From Cylindrodendrum hubeiense (lineage: Eukaryota; Ascomycota; Sordariomycetes; Hypocreales; Nectriaceae), in the NCBI GenBank assembly GCA_014621425.1, contig JAANBB010000383.1, positions 1 through 39,206 on the forward strand: a stretch of 39,206 nt of DNA. The letters are read 5' to 3'. The first letter of the stretch is position 1. Each line of letters starts with the position of its first letter. This document shows positions 20,682-31,629 of the stretch, in pieces. The notes below the pieces were generated by a model that did no database searches, had not been told where the DNA came from, and saw nothing but the letters and a program-made list of their open reading frames with translations. The translations under genes and the position numbers were made by a program.

Positions 20682-23030
20682 TCAGTTCAGACCGAGTGTC
20701 TTCTTCGAATTTTCGTACACCACCCAGGTGATGCTTAGCGCCGGCGCGACCTTGAGAATATTCGGTGTCAAGCCTTTGTACAACCCGCGGTACCCTTCCC
20801 GCTGTATCGTCTTCTGCGTCACATCCCAGATACCGGTGTAGGTGGCCTTGTGCATGGTCGTGCCTTGTGTCTGAAGTCGGGTACGGACGACATTAAGGGG
20901 ATACACGATGCTCGCACCAAATGCTCCGGATGTAGCGCCGATGATGCCTGTAGCGATGTTACCGATCTCGACATCGTCCTCATGCTTGTTGTAGTATTTC
21001 GCATAGTAGCCCTTGTACGTCTTTTTTAGCAGTTCGAACATGCCCATGTCGATGGCACTGTAAGGGAACATTCCAATCAGGCCCATTGTCAAGCCTCGGT
21101 AAGCCGAGGCAAGGCCTCCATCGGCCCACATCTTGAGAGCTGTCTGGCGCACGAGAGCTGAGCCTTTGAGCCCTCCCTGGACAGTCTCGCACTGAAGTCG
21201 GAACTTTAAAGTGTCAAGGGGATAAACGAAAGACCTTTGATTGTTAGTCCAGCGCCACGTCAAACCGAATATGGGAACATACTGTGCGATCATGCCAGCA
21301 ACACCACCAGCGGTGAACTTGGAGTATGAGTTGATCTTTTTCGGGTCTCCATGACCTTCAAAATTGGCAAGCGCTCGCTTGGCTGCTTCATATGATCCGA
21401 ACTTGATAGCCGTCTCCGGCATGATTTTGACGACATTCAATCCATTGCCTAGGTCTCGTTAGTCGCGACGTCATATTTCAAGCCTCAATGGTGCAATCGA
21501 GGCTGTAGTAGACAACTCACCAGCAAAGAAACTGCGGATGCCTCCGGAGCGGAAGAGCTCTCGAATGGCATCACCGAATGGTTTGCTTGCGTTCTTAATA
21601 GCGGCTAGGGGAGCTCCCTGTTTGAGCGCCACGCCTGCCGTCGAGGTGCTACTGCTGGTGTTGACAAGCAGATATACCTTCAATCGGTCGAGGGGAGCCG
21701 TCGCCGTTCGCGACACTCCGCCAGCGATGGCACCCGCAACGAAGTAACCTGGATCAGGGACAAAGTCTGTCAGTTTATACTTCTTGTGCGGTTTCAAGAC
21801 TCCGGTTGAGGTCTGTCCTTGGGTGCCAGCGCCGACGTGTTGCGAGAAGGACTCGGCCAGGTCGTCGGCCGAGTCGTCGAAAGTGGGATAGGCGGCGGCC
21901 GCAGCCATGTTCTCGGCGGAGTTCGACGGCTCATCCAATGCGCGACGAGTCGTGGGAGGTATCGAAGCGGATTCGGGGGTCCTGGGAAGTTCGAAAGGGA
22001 ACGCGACTCTGAGAAGAGAGCCGAACAGGGTGATAAAAAGGGAGCGGAAGCCGTCCGTACCTAGTCCCTCTAATGTTTCCTCGCTCACAATCGAGTCTCC
22101 TTCGGGGGTCACGCTGACCACTGAGCAGTAAAACGAAAGGACAGCATGAAGTTGAGAGTCGTGGTCGTGAGGAGGCATGAAGAGTAGAAAGTTTCTAGAA
22201 CCGGTCAGCTGGCTTTCACCTGTTGCTGAGTTTGGCGGATAGAGTTCCGTCTACAAGCTTTGGCGCATCACAACCCAGTTGGGGTTGGCTTGGCACATGA
22301 CGTCTGGTTCCCCGCCAAATGACTGATGCTCAGGCATGGGCGCCATCTGATGGAGTCGCCAAACGCCCCGCGACAAGTGCCGAGGCATTGGAAGAAAAAT
22401 TGGACAGGAGCTGGGGCAAGGGTAGACTAACCGCCACTCATCAAAACTGATGAAGCCGTCGTTGTTTTGGTCCACGTCGTCGAAGAATTCGGCGAGGCGG
22501 CGGTTGGAGACGGTCAAGCCGACATGTTTAAAAGCCGCCTGGAGCTCGCGCTTGTCGAGCTTGCCATTGCCGTCCTTGTCGATGGATCTAAATAGAGCAA
22601 AGAGTTGTCGCTCGGCCTTTTCGACGAATCTGCGGAACTCTGAGACGTGAGACTGGTAAGCATCGGTGTTTGGAGCCGGTTCTGCCCCTCTGGCATCGTC
22701 GGTAGTGTCGGGAAAAGTCGTGCATACCTTCATATTGGATTTTGCCGTCACGGTTCTTGTCCACCTCGCCCATTATTCGCTTAAGCATCTCGTCGGCGTT
22801 TTTCATAGCTGCAATCGCTAATCAGCACCTCGGTTCATGCGGCAGGGTTGTGCGGCCGCTCGCTCACGATGATCAATCCTGCGGAGCCCCTTCTGCAAGC
22901 CCTTCAAATCCAGCTCGCCGGTGCGTTCGGGCTCGAGGCTGGCCCACAGCTCCTCAACGCGGGCATCGCGCTGGTTTTGCGGCTCTGAGAGGCCATGCTC
23001 GGCGTCGCTGACCAGCTTGGACACGGTCAT
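20682..23030 (-). CDS. SAL1: Ca2+-regulated mitochondrial carrier (SCaMC/SAL1 type), 614 aa
   Basis: Six exons: 23030-22868, 22808-22728, 22639-22432, 22194-21521, 21448-21283 and 21234-20682. Introns are 59, 88, 237, 72 and 48 nt. The N-terminus has three canonical EF-hands: D71-E82 (DKNRDGKIQYEE), D102-E113 (DKDGNGKLDKRE) and D138-E149 (DQNNDGFISFDE). A degenerate one near residue 33 (EPERTGELDLKG) precedes them. Three mitochondrial carrier repeats follow from about residue 300. Their signatures are PLDRLK (318-323), YPLDTLKFRLQ and YPLNVVRTRLQ; the last has N where most carriers have D/E, as known for this subfamily. Family members exchange ATP-Mg or ADP for phosphate across the inner mitochondrial membrane, switched on by cytosolic Ca2+ at the EF-hands. 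The start at 23030 fits the family; the frame stays open further upstream, but that part is low-complexity. The gene is divergent from the cyclin C gene, sharing an 821-bp promoter region. Confidence 0.93.
21235..21282 (-). other. 48-nt phase-neutral intron in the carrier gene
   Basis: The intron runs GTATGT...AAAG with a perfect ACTAAC branch site. It is a multiple of three and has no in-frame stop. Splicing restores GMIAQSFVYPLDTLKF, which matches the conserved second carrier signature. Retention would insert 16 residues (YVPIFGLTWRWTNNQR plus neighbours) right before that signature. Confidence 0.85.
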
Positions 23031-23851
23031 GATGATGGCGAGGGCGGCATATCTCGCGCCGGGGGCGGTCGGAACGTCGTCGCGGGGGGCCTCGTGGAGG
23101 ATGCAGGAATGCGCGCTCGGCGTGGTCGTCGGGGATTCGGAGAGGGAGAAGAGGCGAGTTACGGCAGGATCATGGCTGCCGTTGAGAGTCGTAGAGGGGC
23201 AGGCAGAGGATGGCAAGGATGATGCCAATTGCGTTCCGGGAGAGCGCCGATGGTCGTGAAGGCAAAATGTCCAAATGCCGTGCCGTGGAGTGGAACAAGG
23301 CCCCAAAGGCCACGGACCGGGGGAAACAGGGAAGCTGTGTGAGCAATCAGATCCATTCCATTATGATTAGCGCCCCGGAAGGACCCGCCGGCTAGTCCAG
23401 CTTTTACCAGCGTCTGTCAGCGCCCGCGCCTTGTCTCGGCTCAAGGGAACTAGGGCATAAATTCCTGCTTGCGAATAGTCGCCCAAGTGAGCCATCTGAT
23501 AATTACAGCGAGTCGACGTGGTCGAGTGGTTCAATTGCTGGCCTTGTGGCAGGTCTTGTTGGTCGCGTTTAGCGTTTCCGCCTGTGAAGCCTGAGATCCG
23601 ATCTGTGACGAGATGTGGCTATCTCGTGTGGCTCGTGCAGATGTGGCGCTCCACGATCTTATCAGCCCCGCACAGCCTTGCCTCCCAGCCGATGAATCCC
23701 CAAAGGGACATTCCTCAGCCTTGTCGTGCGACCCTCCTCTCCCTCCGCCTCGCCAACTCCCACCGCTCGCCAACGACTCCTGATCCTCCTCACCCACGCC
23801 TCTCCGGCGGCTTCGCATGAAAGGCGCCTCTACGGCCCGCTCCGGGGCGCA
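23031..23851. promoter_or_regulatory. Shared divergent promoter region (carrier / cyclin C)
   Basis: 821 bp separate the two divergent start codons and presumably contain both promoters and leaders. The minus-strand half is GC-rich and remains open in the carrier frame. A tRNA A-box-like string occurs near 23521-23536, but no B-box follows. I see no strong individual regulatory site. Confidence 0.5.
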
Positions 23852-24893
23852 ATGTCGGCCAACTACTGGGAATCGACCCAGCGTCGCTACTGGCAGTTCA
23901 CCAAGGAGCAGCTGGCGTCGATGCGCCAGAAGCTCGAGGAGGACAATGCCGACCTCGTCCGCATGTTCCCGCTACCGCAGCAGAGGCATTTGAACATATA
24001 CTTCAACCAACGTGAGCCGCTCTCCCCGCATGGAACCACTTCCCCTCCCGTCCCGCCCGGCGGCATCCGACTAACGCATGTCTTGTCTGTATCCTGCAGA
24101 GTTAATTAGATTGGCGAAGCGCCTTACGATCCGGCAGCAGTCTATGGCCACGGCTCAAGTTTACATGAAGCGCTTCTTTTCGAAAGTCGAAATCCGTCGA
24201 ATGAACCCCTACCTCGTCATTGCCACGTCCATCTACCTCGCCTGCAAAATGGAGGAGTCGCCGCAGCATATCCGTCTTATTGTGACGGAAGCTCGGCAGA
24301 TGTGGCAGGATCTCGTCGCTATCGATACGTCCAAGTTAGGCGAGTGCGAGTTCTTCCTTATTAGCGAGATGAGCTCCCAACTCATCGTCCACCAACCGTA
24401 CCGGTCCATCATCGCTCTCCGATCCGAGCTGGCGTTGGTTGAGGAAGACGTGCAGTTGGCCCGGTCTGTGATCAACGATCACTACATGACCGATCTACCC
24501 CTGCTCTATCCACCGCACACCATCGCTCTCGTTGCAATCCTCCTTGCCCTAGTCCTCCGACCTAATAATTCCGTACCGGGCCAGAATGCCTCTGGCGCTG
24601 CCGCGGCGGCTGGTCTCGCAGCTGCTCAGGCAGCATTAAGTCAGGTACAGGCCCGCTCAGGTGGTATGATGGACATGGGTGGATCAGACACAAAAGAGAA
24701 ACAGCAAGAGGCTCGAGTGACACGCGTGCAACGGTTCGCGGCATGGCTCGCTGAGAGCAACGTGGATATAGCGGCCATGGTTGACGCCACGCAGGAAATC
24801 ATTTCCTTCTACGAGTGTTATGAACAGTACAACGACAAGCTCACCCGGGAACAAATCAACCGATTTGTCAAAGCCCGTGGCTTGGATAAGTGA
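23852..24893 (+). CDS. ssn8: Cyclin C homologue (SSN8/SRB11), Mediator kinase-module subunit, 317 aa
   Basis: Exon 1 is 23852-24011 and exon 2 is 24100-24893; the 88-nt intron (24012-24099) runs GTGAGC...CAG with a CTAAC branch site. The N-terminus MSANYWESTQRRYW and the following FTKEQLASMRQKLEE are typical of cyclin C. The cyclin box follows (RLAKRLTIRQQSMATAQVYMKRFF, about residues 57-80; NPYLVIATSIYLACKMEES, about 87-105), then a second cyclin fold (VINDHYMTDLPLLYPPHTIALVAI). Cyclin C partners the CDK8/Ssn3 kinase in the Mediator kinase module and modulates RNA polymerase II transcription; it can also act in stress signalling at mitochondria. An Ala/Gln-rich insertion at about residues 212-250 (GAAAAAGLAAAQAALSQVQA) is a fungal-style loop. 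The ATG at 23852 was chosen because the family motif begins directly there. Confidence 0.95.
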
Positions 24894-25955
24894 AGGGTGT
24901 TTATATCACTACAGAACGGTATGAGGCATGAGACATGAAGCATCGAGGATATTCATATTCGCAGGTACCGGGTGCATGGTTACAGTATAGGGCTGGAGTT
25001 TGAGGTTTGACCGGAAAACATGATTATAGATTTCTGCATTGGCAATGGATACAGAATTGAATGGAGTTTTGCGCATCTATATCACCAAGGGGGACGAAAT
25101 GCATAATCCCAGAAACCTTCTCGACACCCTCGTGTTCCAAGTAGTGTGTTGATGGGTTTGTCTGATCAGATCAATGCAATGTCCCGCTGTCAATCAGCCA
25201 GAGCGTGCGAGACAATACTATATGCTCTGTAAACACCACCTTCCTTTGAGAGAACTCTGCCCGCCAATGGGAGTCTCGGAGTCACACCACCACAACGCCC
25301 GGGACACTGAGCTGTGCTTGATGAGAGCTTGCCAGTAGCAGGCTACTCTGTGACCGCAATACTCACGTAGGACCTACCTCTGTGGTTCTTCATCGAAGGC
25401 AAACCACATCGCTACTACGAAGTAGAGTCTATGTACTTGAGGTTCTTAGCAAACGATGTGAAGAAAGAAGTATTAACAATCCCTACTATTTCAGAGTATG
25501 CTAAAGTATCATTATCATATTTACTACCAACCGACATGAATCTACATTTGTGATCCTTGGGGGTGTAGCTGTGGTTGCTGATAGCTCTTCGAGTCCCTAC
25601 GTCACAGCACTATAAATGTAACCCAATGCATTGAACTGGTAATTGGTCTTCATCAGCAGATGCTCCGAAACCGCACAAGCAACTGCCAACGGGACACAGG
25701 CTAGAGCTTGCCCAACAACTAAAAAGCGCAACCCGAGGCATTACGCCATTGGAGAATCGGCCTTGAAAGGTAGGAAGCACAGCAAGTGACTCAACGGCGA
25801 CTCCGTGTCGACAGGTGCTAGAGAGTGCTAGAGACTCCAGCAACTCAAGGGTCCAGGTGACTGAACAGGCGATAGGTTGCCCCACCTCGGAGGCCTGTTG
25901 GCACGGTCCATATGGCCCCATGATGCGAACTGCGTCATCGGCCGGGCAGGCAAAA

Positions 25956-25983
25956 GAAACGAAAGGGAAACGAAAGGGAAACG
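25956..25983. repeat. 11-bp tandem repeat (GGGAAACGAAA type), about 2.5 copies
   Basis: GAAACGAAAGG is repeated without indels and then decays to GAAACGG. It is purine-rich and non-coding. Confidence 0.7.
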
Positions 25984-28820
25984 GCCGACTCGGCCGGAGT
26001 TCGCCCCCGCAAGGCTGAGGCCAGATCCATCCAGAACCCGTCGCAATTCCCCGCAGCTGACGTTGGGGTCGCGCGATGTTGTACAGCAGCAAAGAGTGGA
26101 AGAAGCAAAAAGCCGGGAAAGCAAGTTTGCGACGCCGCACTTCGCCCTTGCATCGGCAGAGCACGGCTGATAGAACGATAAATCGGGAGGTCGCGGAAAG
26201 CGTTTGCCTCTGGGTTCGGGTTGTGGCGCAGTGGAGGGGACGGCACGGCACAAGGGAGTGGCTTTCGTCACGCAAGCCACATGAAACCCGGACGGTCCGT
26301 GGACCAGCTCTTTGGAGCTAGAGCCAATCACCCAGCCTCGAATCCTTGGGCCTAGCTTTCAGCGGCCCAGGGTGGGCGAAGCACGCAAGCAGCACTGGTT
26401 CAGGCACAGTGCTGCTGTAGCCTACACTTGCTATTATGGGCAGTCAGTCACTCGCAGATCCAGCTCAGGAGACGGGAGACGGGCGAGAGATGGGGACGCT
26501 TGATTCCCTTCTCCGCTAGGTGAGACACCGAGCGACGACCGCCGCAGCCGACGGACGACGGACGGCACGCCATCAGAAATGGCGGTGTGGGCGCAACCCA
26601 AAGCCCATCCCAACGAGTGGTCTGTGTGTTGCGTGGGGATGGGGGCAATTGGGAAAGACGGGAATGGCATGGAGGTGCAATTGAGGGTGGGATCGAGCTG
26701 AGATGGAGGGCATGGCAAAGGTTGGCAAACCGGGAGGTTGCGGCAGCGCAAGGGGGCTGGCGAAAGCAGACCACGCTCCTTGTCAGATCTCTTCTTGGCT
26801 TCTGATGGTCGCAGTCACACTGATCCTGAACTGACCAGTGCTTTCTATTTCCATCGAGGGGGAGTCGTCAATTTCCCCGATGCCGAGACTGGTCAACTCG
26901 TCCGAGCCATGCTGGACGGGCAAGAAAGCGAGAGAGCAAGGGAACCTGTCGATAGAGGGCAAGGGAGCCCGTCGATACAAGTGTAGGCGTGGTCTGCAAG
27001 CCGCCCGAATGGGAAATGCCCCTTCGTCTAGGGGTCGATCACTGACGCTGCCCTGTGCCTGTGCCTGGCTGTCACTCTATTGCACTGGGGGAATCCAGGG
27101 CCCGTCCGCGTTTTCGTCTTAGAATTCCCATCGAGATGCCTTGGCCTGGAAACCCGTCAGGTACGCCCGCACATCGAGCGATCGGCGTGGGCGATGCCCT
27201 CCTCGCGCAAACCCAATCCTCATCCCAACCCCCCTTGGTCCGGAGGAAGCTCATAGACCCTCGATAGGACGTAGCAAGATTTGGTGCTGAGACTAAAATA
27301 GATAGTGCATTCCGCCAGCCCCTCCCCGCATGGTGGCCTGGCAAATGACACAGTTGAGGGCGACTCGTGGCGGACACGCGCGAAGAGGTGGGAGGGGGAC
27401 GCCGGGACGCTTGGATGGGGGCAGGATTTGGATTTCCGCTAGGTGCTGGGCGGGCGGCCTTGATCGAGGGCCATATGATCTAGCCGAGATCGAAGGTCGG
27501 GAACAACCAGAGCCAGAACCAACTCCAAAGCCATAGCCAAAGCCAAAGTCATCGGCAATGGATACTAGTGGCGTGGGTATGTGCGTACGATTTGCGGTGG
27601 TGGTCGAGGTGGGGAGCGACGGGGAGTAGAGCAGTCCGTGATGCGACGGCATGAATGATGAGCAGGCGGGTGCAGGCATCGCGGTGATTGACGAGATCGC
27701 TACGAGCGTCAGGCGTCTTTTGCGCCGCCGTCGTCACTGTCTCCTGGCTCTCAAGGCTCGTGGCATGGGTTGCCAGCACACCCAGCTAGTCTACCACCTA
27801 CGTACCACTGGACCACCACCGGGCGAGTCTCGCGTGCGTTGCAACGACGGGACTCGGGAGGGGACCCCAGACCTCCGATCCCAGTCTGGTCCCTTCGGTC
27901 TCGGTTGACGCCCGCTTTCGCCGCCGCCGAGAAAGAGTTCCTGCGTGGAGGATGCGTGGAGCCACCGATCCCCGGCGGCAGCGCCAGCCGGCCCTGGCAG
28001 CGTCTGGACAGGCCCGGAACGGCAGCCCCTGCGCTGCCAATGGTTCAGCGAAAGCCTACGGACGCCGCTGCTTGACGCTGAGGATTGCAGGCGCAGAAGC
28101 AAGACGCAGCAGACGCCGATGCAGCAGAGGGCTAGCCGGCATCCTGTGGCGAGGCAGAGTGGTGCGGTGCGGCGGTGCGATGCGGCAATGCACACTGTCC
28201 CGTCCAGCCAGAACCTGCAGCGTGGGTTGGGTATCATCCTGGTGGGATCATCTTGTCGTTACTGGTCATTTTTGGATCCGCGATACAGCCCTCCGTTCGA
28301 GATCAGAGGATGCTGGGTGGTTGAGAGAACCTGGAGGGGTTGGTGGGAGGCTAGACCTGTTGCACGGCGCTCTCACCGGCCACCCTACAGAGAGCCATGG
28401 CAGACTCAGAGGCACACAGACACAACCACTAGGGGCTTTGTCAGAGTGATAGACTTTGGGGTGGCAGTCGAGACAGTTGAGACGGTTGAGACAGACAGAC
28501 AGCAAGATTGTGGTGTGCCAATCAGCAAGACATGAATGGCACGACGAAAGTACTCTACAATTAACCATACAAAGACGATCAATCGACAAGATGGGGACGC
28601 AGAAAGGCGATCAGCATGCCGCCCACGTCTCTCTCCACACTGCGCACAGTACCCACAGTGCACAACCCCAACAGGAGCCTTTCCAGCCGCCACGTTTCCA
28701 GGCCCCATGCTCAGACGCCCGTTGACACACTCGCCGCTCTCCTCTGGGCCCCCGTCGACCCCCTTGGACCCAGCCCTGAGAGTCAAATACCCACAGTCAG
28801 TCAGCCACTCCACAGTCTCA

Positions 28821-28855
28821 AGGCGGTCCAAGGCAGTCCAAGGCAGTCCAAGGGG
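28821..28855. repeat. 10-bp tandem repeat AGGCAGTCCA, about 3.5 copies
   Basis: Units AGGCGGTCCA, AGGCAGTCCA, AGGCAGTCCA and a partial AGG follow in exact 10-bp register. Confidence 0.85.
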
Positions 28856-28928
28856 GGCGAAGGCGCGAGGGTCCCCGTCACGGCCGCCCAGTCACGGCGC
28901 ATTGCCACCCTCCAAGAACAGCGTCATG

Positions 28929-28958
28929 ACCCTGTAGCACCCTGTACCACCCTGTAGC
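28929..28958. repeat. 10-bp tandem repeat ACCCTGTAGC, 3 copies
   Basis: Units ACCCTGTAGC, ACCCTGTACC and ACCCTGTAGC follow in exact 10-bp register, 75 bp after another decamer repeat. Confidence 0.85.
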
Positions 28959-29661
28959 TTTAGTCGTCAGTGGCCGGGGATGCTGCCAGAGCGCTAGCGC
29001 CCACTGCCTCACTTGGTCGCAGTCGCAACAAGGCCACCCACACCATCCCACGATTCCCACCCCATCCACCGTCTCACTCAAACCCGCCAAACCCGCAGAG
29101 AACGTTGGAGGGTTGGATCGGGGCATCACACCAGCTCCAGAACCAGCAGGGTTCACCAGCCGCAAGCCCAGGCGGCCCTAGACAGTGGATGGATGCTGTT
29201 TGGGTTTCGGCACTGCAGTCTGCACAATGCACTGTCTTGAGCCACAGACGGTACTTCCGAACCGTCGCACCCTCCCGTCGCACCCTCTCTCCCCAGGTAC
29301 AGTACTAGACAGACATCCTCCCGATGCCAGACGCCAGACAGCCGCCCGGAGCACAAGCATGCAATGGATGACTGCGGGGCAAGGGGCAGTGCGAAGGCGA
29401 GTCGCAGTCGCAGAATGAGAAACGCATGCCGTTCCTCACTCACGCGGCGGTGGATAATAACAATCTCTAGCATGTCAACAAACAAAACCGCCCACAACCC
29501 AATCACGGCCGCCAAACCTCCAGCGGGAGGGCGCCTAAGCAAGCAAAGGGGGAAAGGGGGCTTGGGGCGGCCGGTGCTGGCGCTCGATGCTGGAGAACGC
29601 ACGCGGCCTGGGCGGTGCCTGAGGCGTCTGCTACATGATCCGTACCTAGTACTCACCTGAA

Positions 29662-29680
29662 GGGCACCTGACGGGTGCCC
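29662..29680. other. Short hairpin in non-coding DNA
   Basis: GGGCACC and GGTGCCC form a perfect 7-bp stem around a 5-nt loop (TGACG). It is of modest size and could occur by chance in GC-rich DNA. Confidence 0.5.
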
Positions 29681-30939
29681 CTCCACTTCCCTGGAGCCAC
29701 TGAGCCAGTGTCGAATGTTCCACGGTCCATTTTTGGGTGCATGTCAACAAAGGCGCACGCACTGTTTTAGCGACTGTCGATGGAGACTTGGGCTGATGAA
29801 TGGGCGGGCTGACTGCTGGAGATGTACATCCCACCCCGGCAGGACGCCCGTCCGCTACCAAGTACTGAGGCCGGGAAACCTGCTGGGCTGGGGAGTCGCT
29901 CACACCGTGCGCTGGGAGGCGTCCACTGGAGTTCACGCTGGAAACGCGCCATGGAAGCCTTGCTGGTGCTCGAGCCCACTGCAGGCACTCGCTCGCCGGG
30001 GCATTTACTGGGGCGTGCTGGGTCCAAGGCAGGTGCGGTCAAGTGACGTTCACTGGAATGGGATGGCATGGGTGGCCCGAGGCCGCCGAAGCCTACACTG
30101 GGCACCTGGGAGCGACGAGCGCATGGCGCGCACGAGATTGGATAGGCGCCGAGTCACCAGTACTGCTGACCCCGCGTGTCAGCCACCCAATTTCCAGGTA
30201 TCGAAACAGGGGCCCTTACCAGAAGTGGGTGCTGGCTGGGCCAGGGCACTCCTGCGACACTGTCCGCGACCGGCCAGTCGCCACTGTACCGCTCACGGCG
30301 GGCACCCAGCGGGACCACCAGCATGCCACCACAGATTACACAGTGGCGCCGACTAGATCTGGATGCAGCTAGCTCCCTTTGGCGCAACCCAATCACCCGC
30401 TGGTGGCGAGGCCGATGGGGCTGCCGTTTGCGTGCGGTGATTTGCCAGATGCGGGGCCCGCCCTCATCTCTTGCTCGACATCCCGGTCCCCAGGTGGATC
30501 CGTGTGGATAGCGTGTGGAGCCGGAATGGGCCCTGGACCCCCCAAGTCTCCCCAAGCGTCCCCAACCAACAAAACCCGCCGCCCGCCGTCGCCGATTCCT
30601 TCCTCCCACTTATCATCCGTCCGTCACCTCGCCCCTCGTACCTGCCTCGCTTCGCTTCCTAGAACCCATCCACCTCCGTCCACCTCCAACGCACAACTTC
30701 CGCTACCATTTTACCTGCTCCTCTTCTCTCTCCACCACGAAACCGCACTCTCCAACCCACGCCGGCGCTCCATTTGCCTTCAACCACCACGACAATCGAC
30801 TGCACATTCTTCTTGTTTGTGTTTCCCAGCTCGATTTAATCCCGCATCTCTCCGGGTTTCCCACTCTGGCGCTCACCTCTACGGTCCCGCATCCAACACC
30901 TCCTCAGCCGCACACAACCCTGAGTACCCAACCATCATA

Positions 30940-31571
30940 ATGTCTGCATACTACCACTACAACGCCCACGCTGCGCATCCCGCACCTGTGTCGCACAACC
31001 ACCATGGCGGCCGAAATCGCAGAGCTCCCCGCCTCTCCGTCTCCCAGAATTCCCAGCGCCAGTTCCGCGGTGTCCGCAGCATGAAGGAGCTCAACGAGAC
31101 CGCCTCGCTCACAGCCTTCCGCACCAAGTTCGAGACCAGCCGCTCTTTCGACCTCGAGGACGACATGGAATTCTGCCCCAACCTGTTGACCGAGACCGAC
31201 GTGAGTAGTTCCGCCGGCGGCGCCTCCGCGCCCACCTGTGCACGTTCCATGACTCTGACCACTTCCCTCCGCAGTTGGTCTCCATCTCCAGTTCATCTGA
31301 GCGCTCTTCACTAGCCAGCAACTCTCCCGACTCCTCTCCCACCCAGCAACCTCAGACCGTTGCGCCTGGCTTCTCTCTCAACTCGACTTCTCCCGCATTT
31401 ATTCCTCCTAGCTTCCACCACCAGTCGAGCCTCAAGCTTCACCAGCCCTCCGCCACCCGGGGCCGCAACGCCATCCCCATCATTAACCCAGCCACCGGCA
31501 TTACCATGTCAAGCCCTCCTCATTCGGTGTCACCCGGCAGGATGCAACAGTCTATGCCTCGTCGATGGTAG
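30940..31571 (+). CDS. Small serine-rich fungal protein of unknown function, 185 aa
   Basis: Exon 1 is 30940-31200 and exon 2 is 31275-31571; the 74-nt intron (31201-31274) runs GTGAGT...CAG and joins in phase 0. The N-terminus is rich in H, Y and A (MSAYYHYNAHAAHPAPVSHN). A well-formed central segment follows (RQFRGVRSMKELNETASL, then TKFETSRSFDLEDDMEFCP, about residues 42-80). It reads like the conserved core of a fungal hypothetical family. Beyond it are a Ser-rich stretch (SISSSSERSSLASNSPDSSP) and a Pro/Ser-rich tail ending MPRRW. No known domain is visible. A long C/T-rich leader and a 6-kb gene-free upstream region are more typical of a regulated or developmental gene than a housekeeping one. 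A strong hairpin begins on the last base of the stop codon. Confidence 0.8.
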
Positions 31572-31629
31572 ACGACACCGAGTCTGCTCCTACATCCCTG
31601 TGGGATGTAGGAGCGATTCGTGCGTCGTC
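31571..31629 (+). other. Strong 59-nt hairpin immediately after the stop codon
   Basis: Inner stem: bases 31586-31598 (GCTCCTACATCCC) pair perfectly with 31602-31614 (GGGATGTAGGAGC), giving 13 bp around a 3-nt loop (TGT). The structure extends outward: 31571-31576 (GACGAC) pairs with 31624-31629 (GTCGTC), and CGA (31579-31581) with TCG (31618-31620), separated by small internal loops. The first paired base is the last base of the TAG stop codon. It could act as an mRNA stability, translation or 3'-end element, or as a small-RNA precursor; none of this is shown by sequence alone. Confidence 0.8.

Larger units (their letters stand above)
24894..30939. other. Six-kilobase gene-free stretch upstream of the small gene at 30940
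   Basis: No supportable gene in about 6 kb. Many GC-rich chance frames exist on both strands (for example 25610-26275 minus, 27945-28535 plus, 29153-29686 minus) with arbitrary composition and no domain. The first 700 bp are the AT-richer 3' flank of cyclin C. The rest contains short tandem repeats at about 25956-25983, 28821-28855 and 28929-28958, and a 7-bp-stem hairpin at 29662-29680. From about 30560 there is a C/T-rich leader before the ATG at 30940. A long regulatory region, a non-coding transcript, or a very long 5' UTR are the likely contents. Confidence 0.5.

Noticed and set aside
23515..23610. tRNA-Leu/Ser-like A-box string (TGGTCGAGTGG)
   Set aside because: No B-box/T-arm, D-stem or complementary acceptor strands could be drawn downstream, so not an intact tRNA gene.
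25610..26275. 221-codon minus-strand frame in the gene desert
   Set aside because: Arbitrary composition, no conserved motif, overlapped by equally long frames in other phases.
27945..28535. 196-codon plus-strand frame in the gene desert
   Set aside because: Same reasons; includes the tandem GAGACGGTTGAGACAG-like sequence read as VETVETVETD, a low-complexity artefact.
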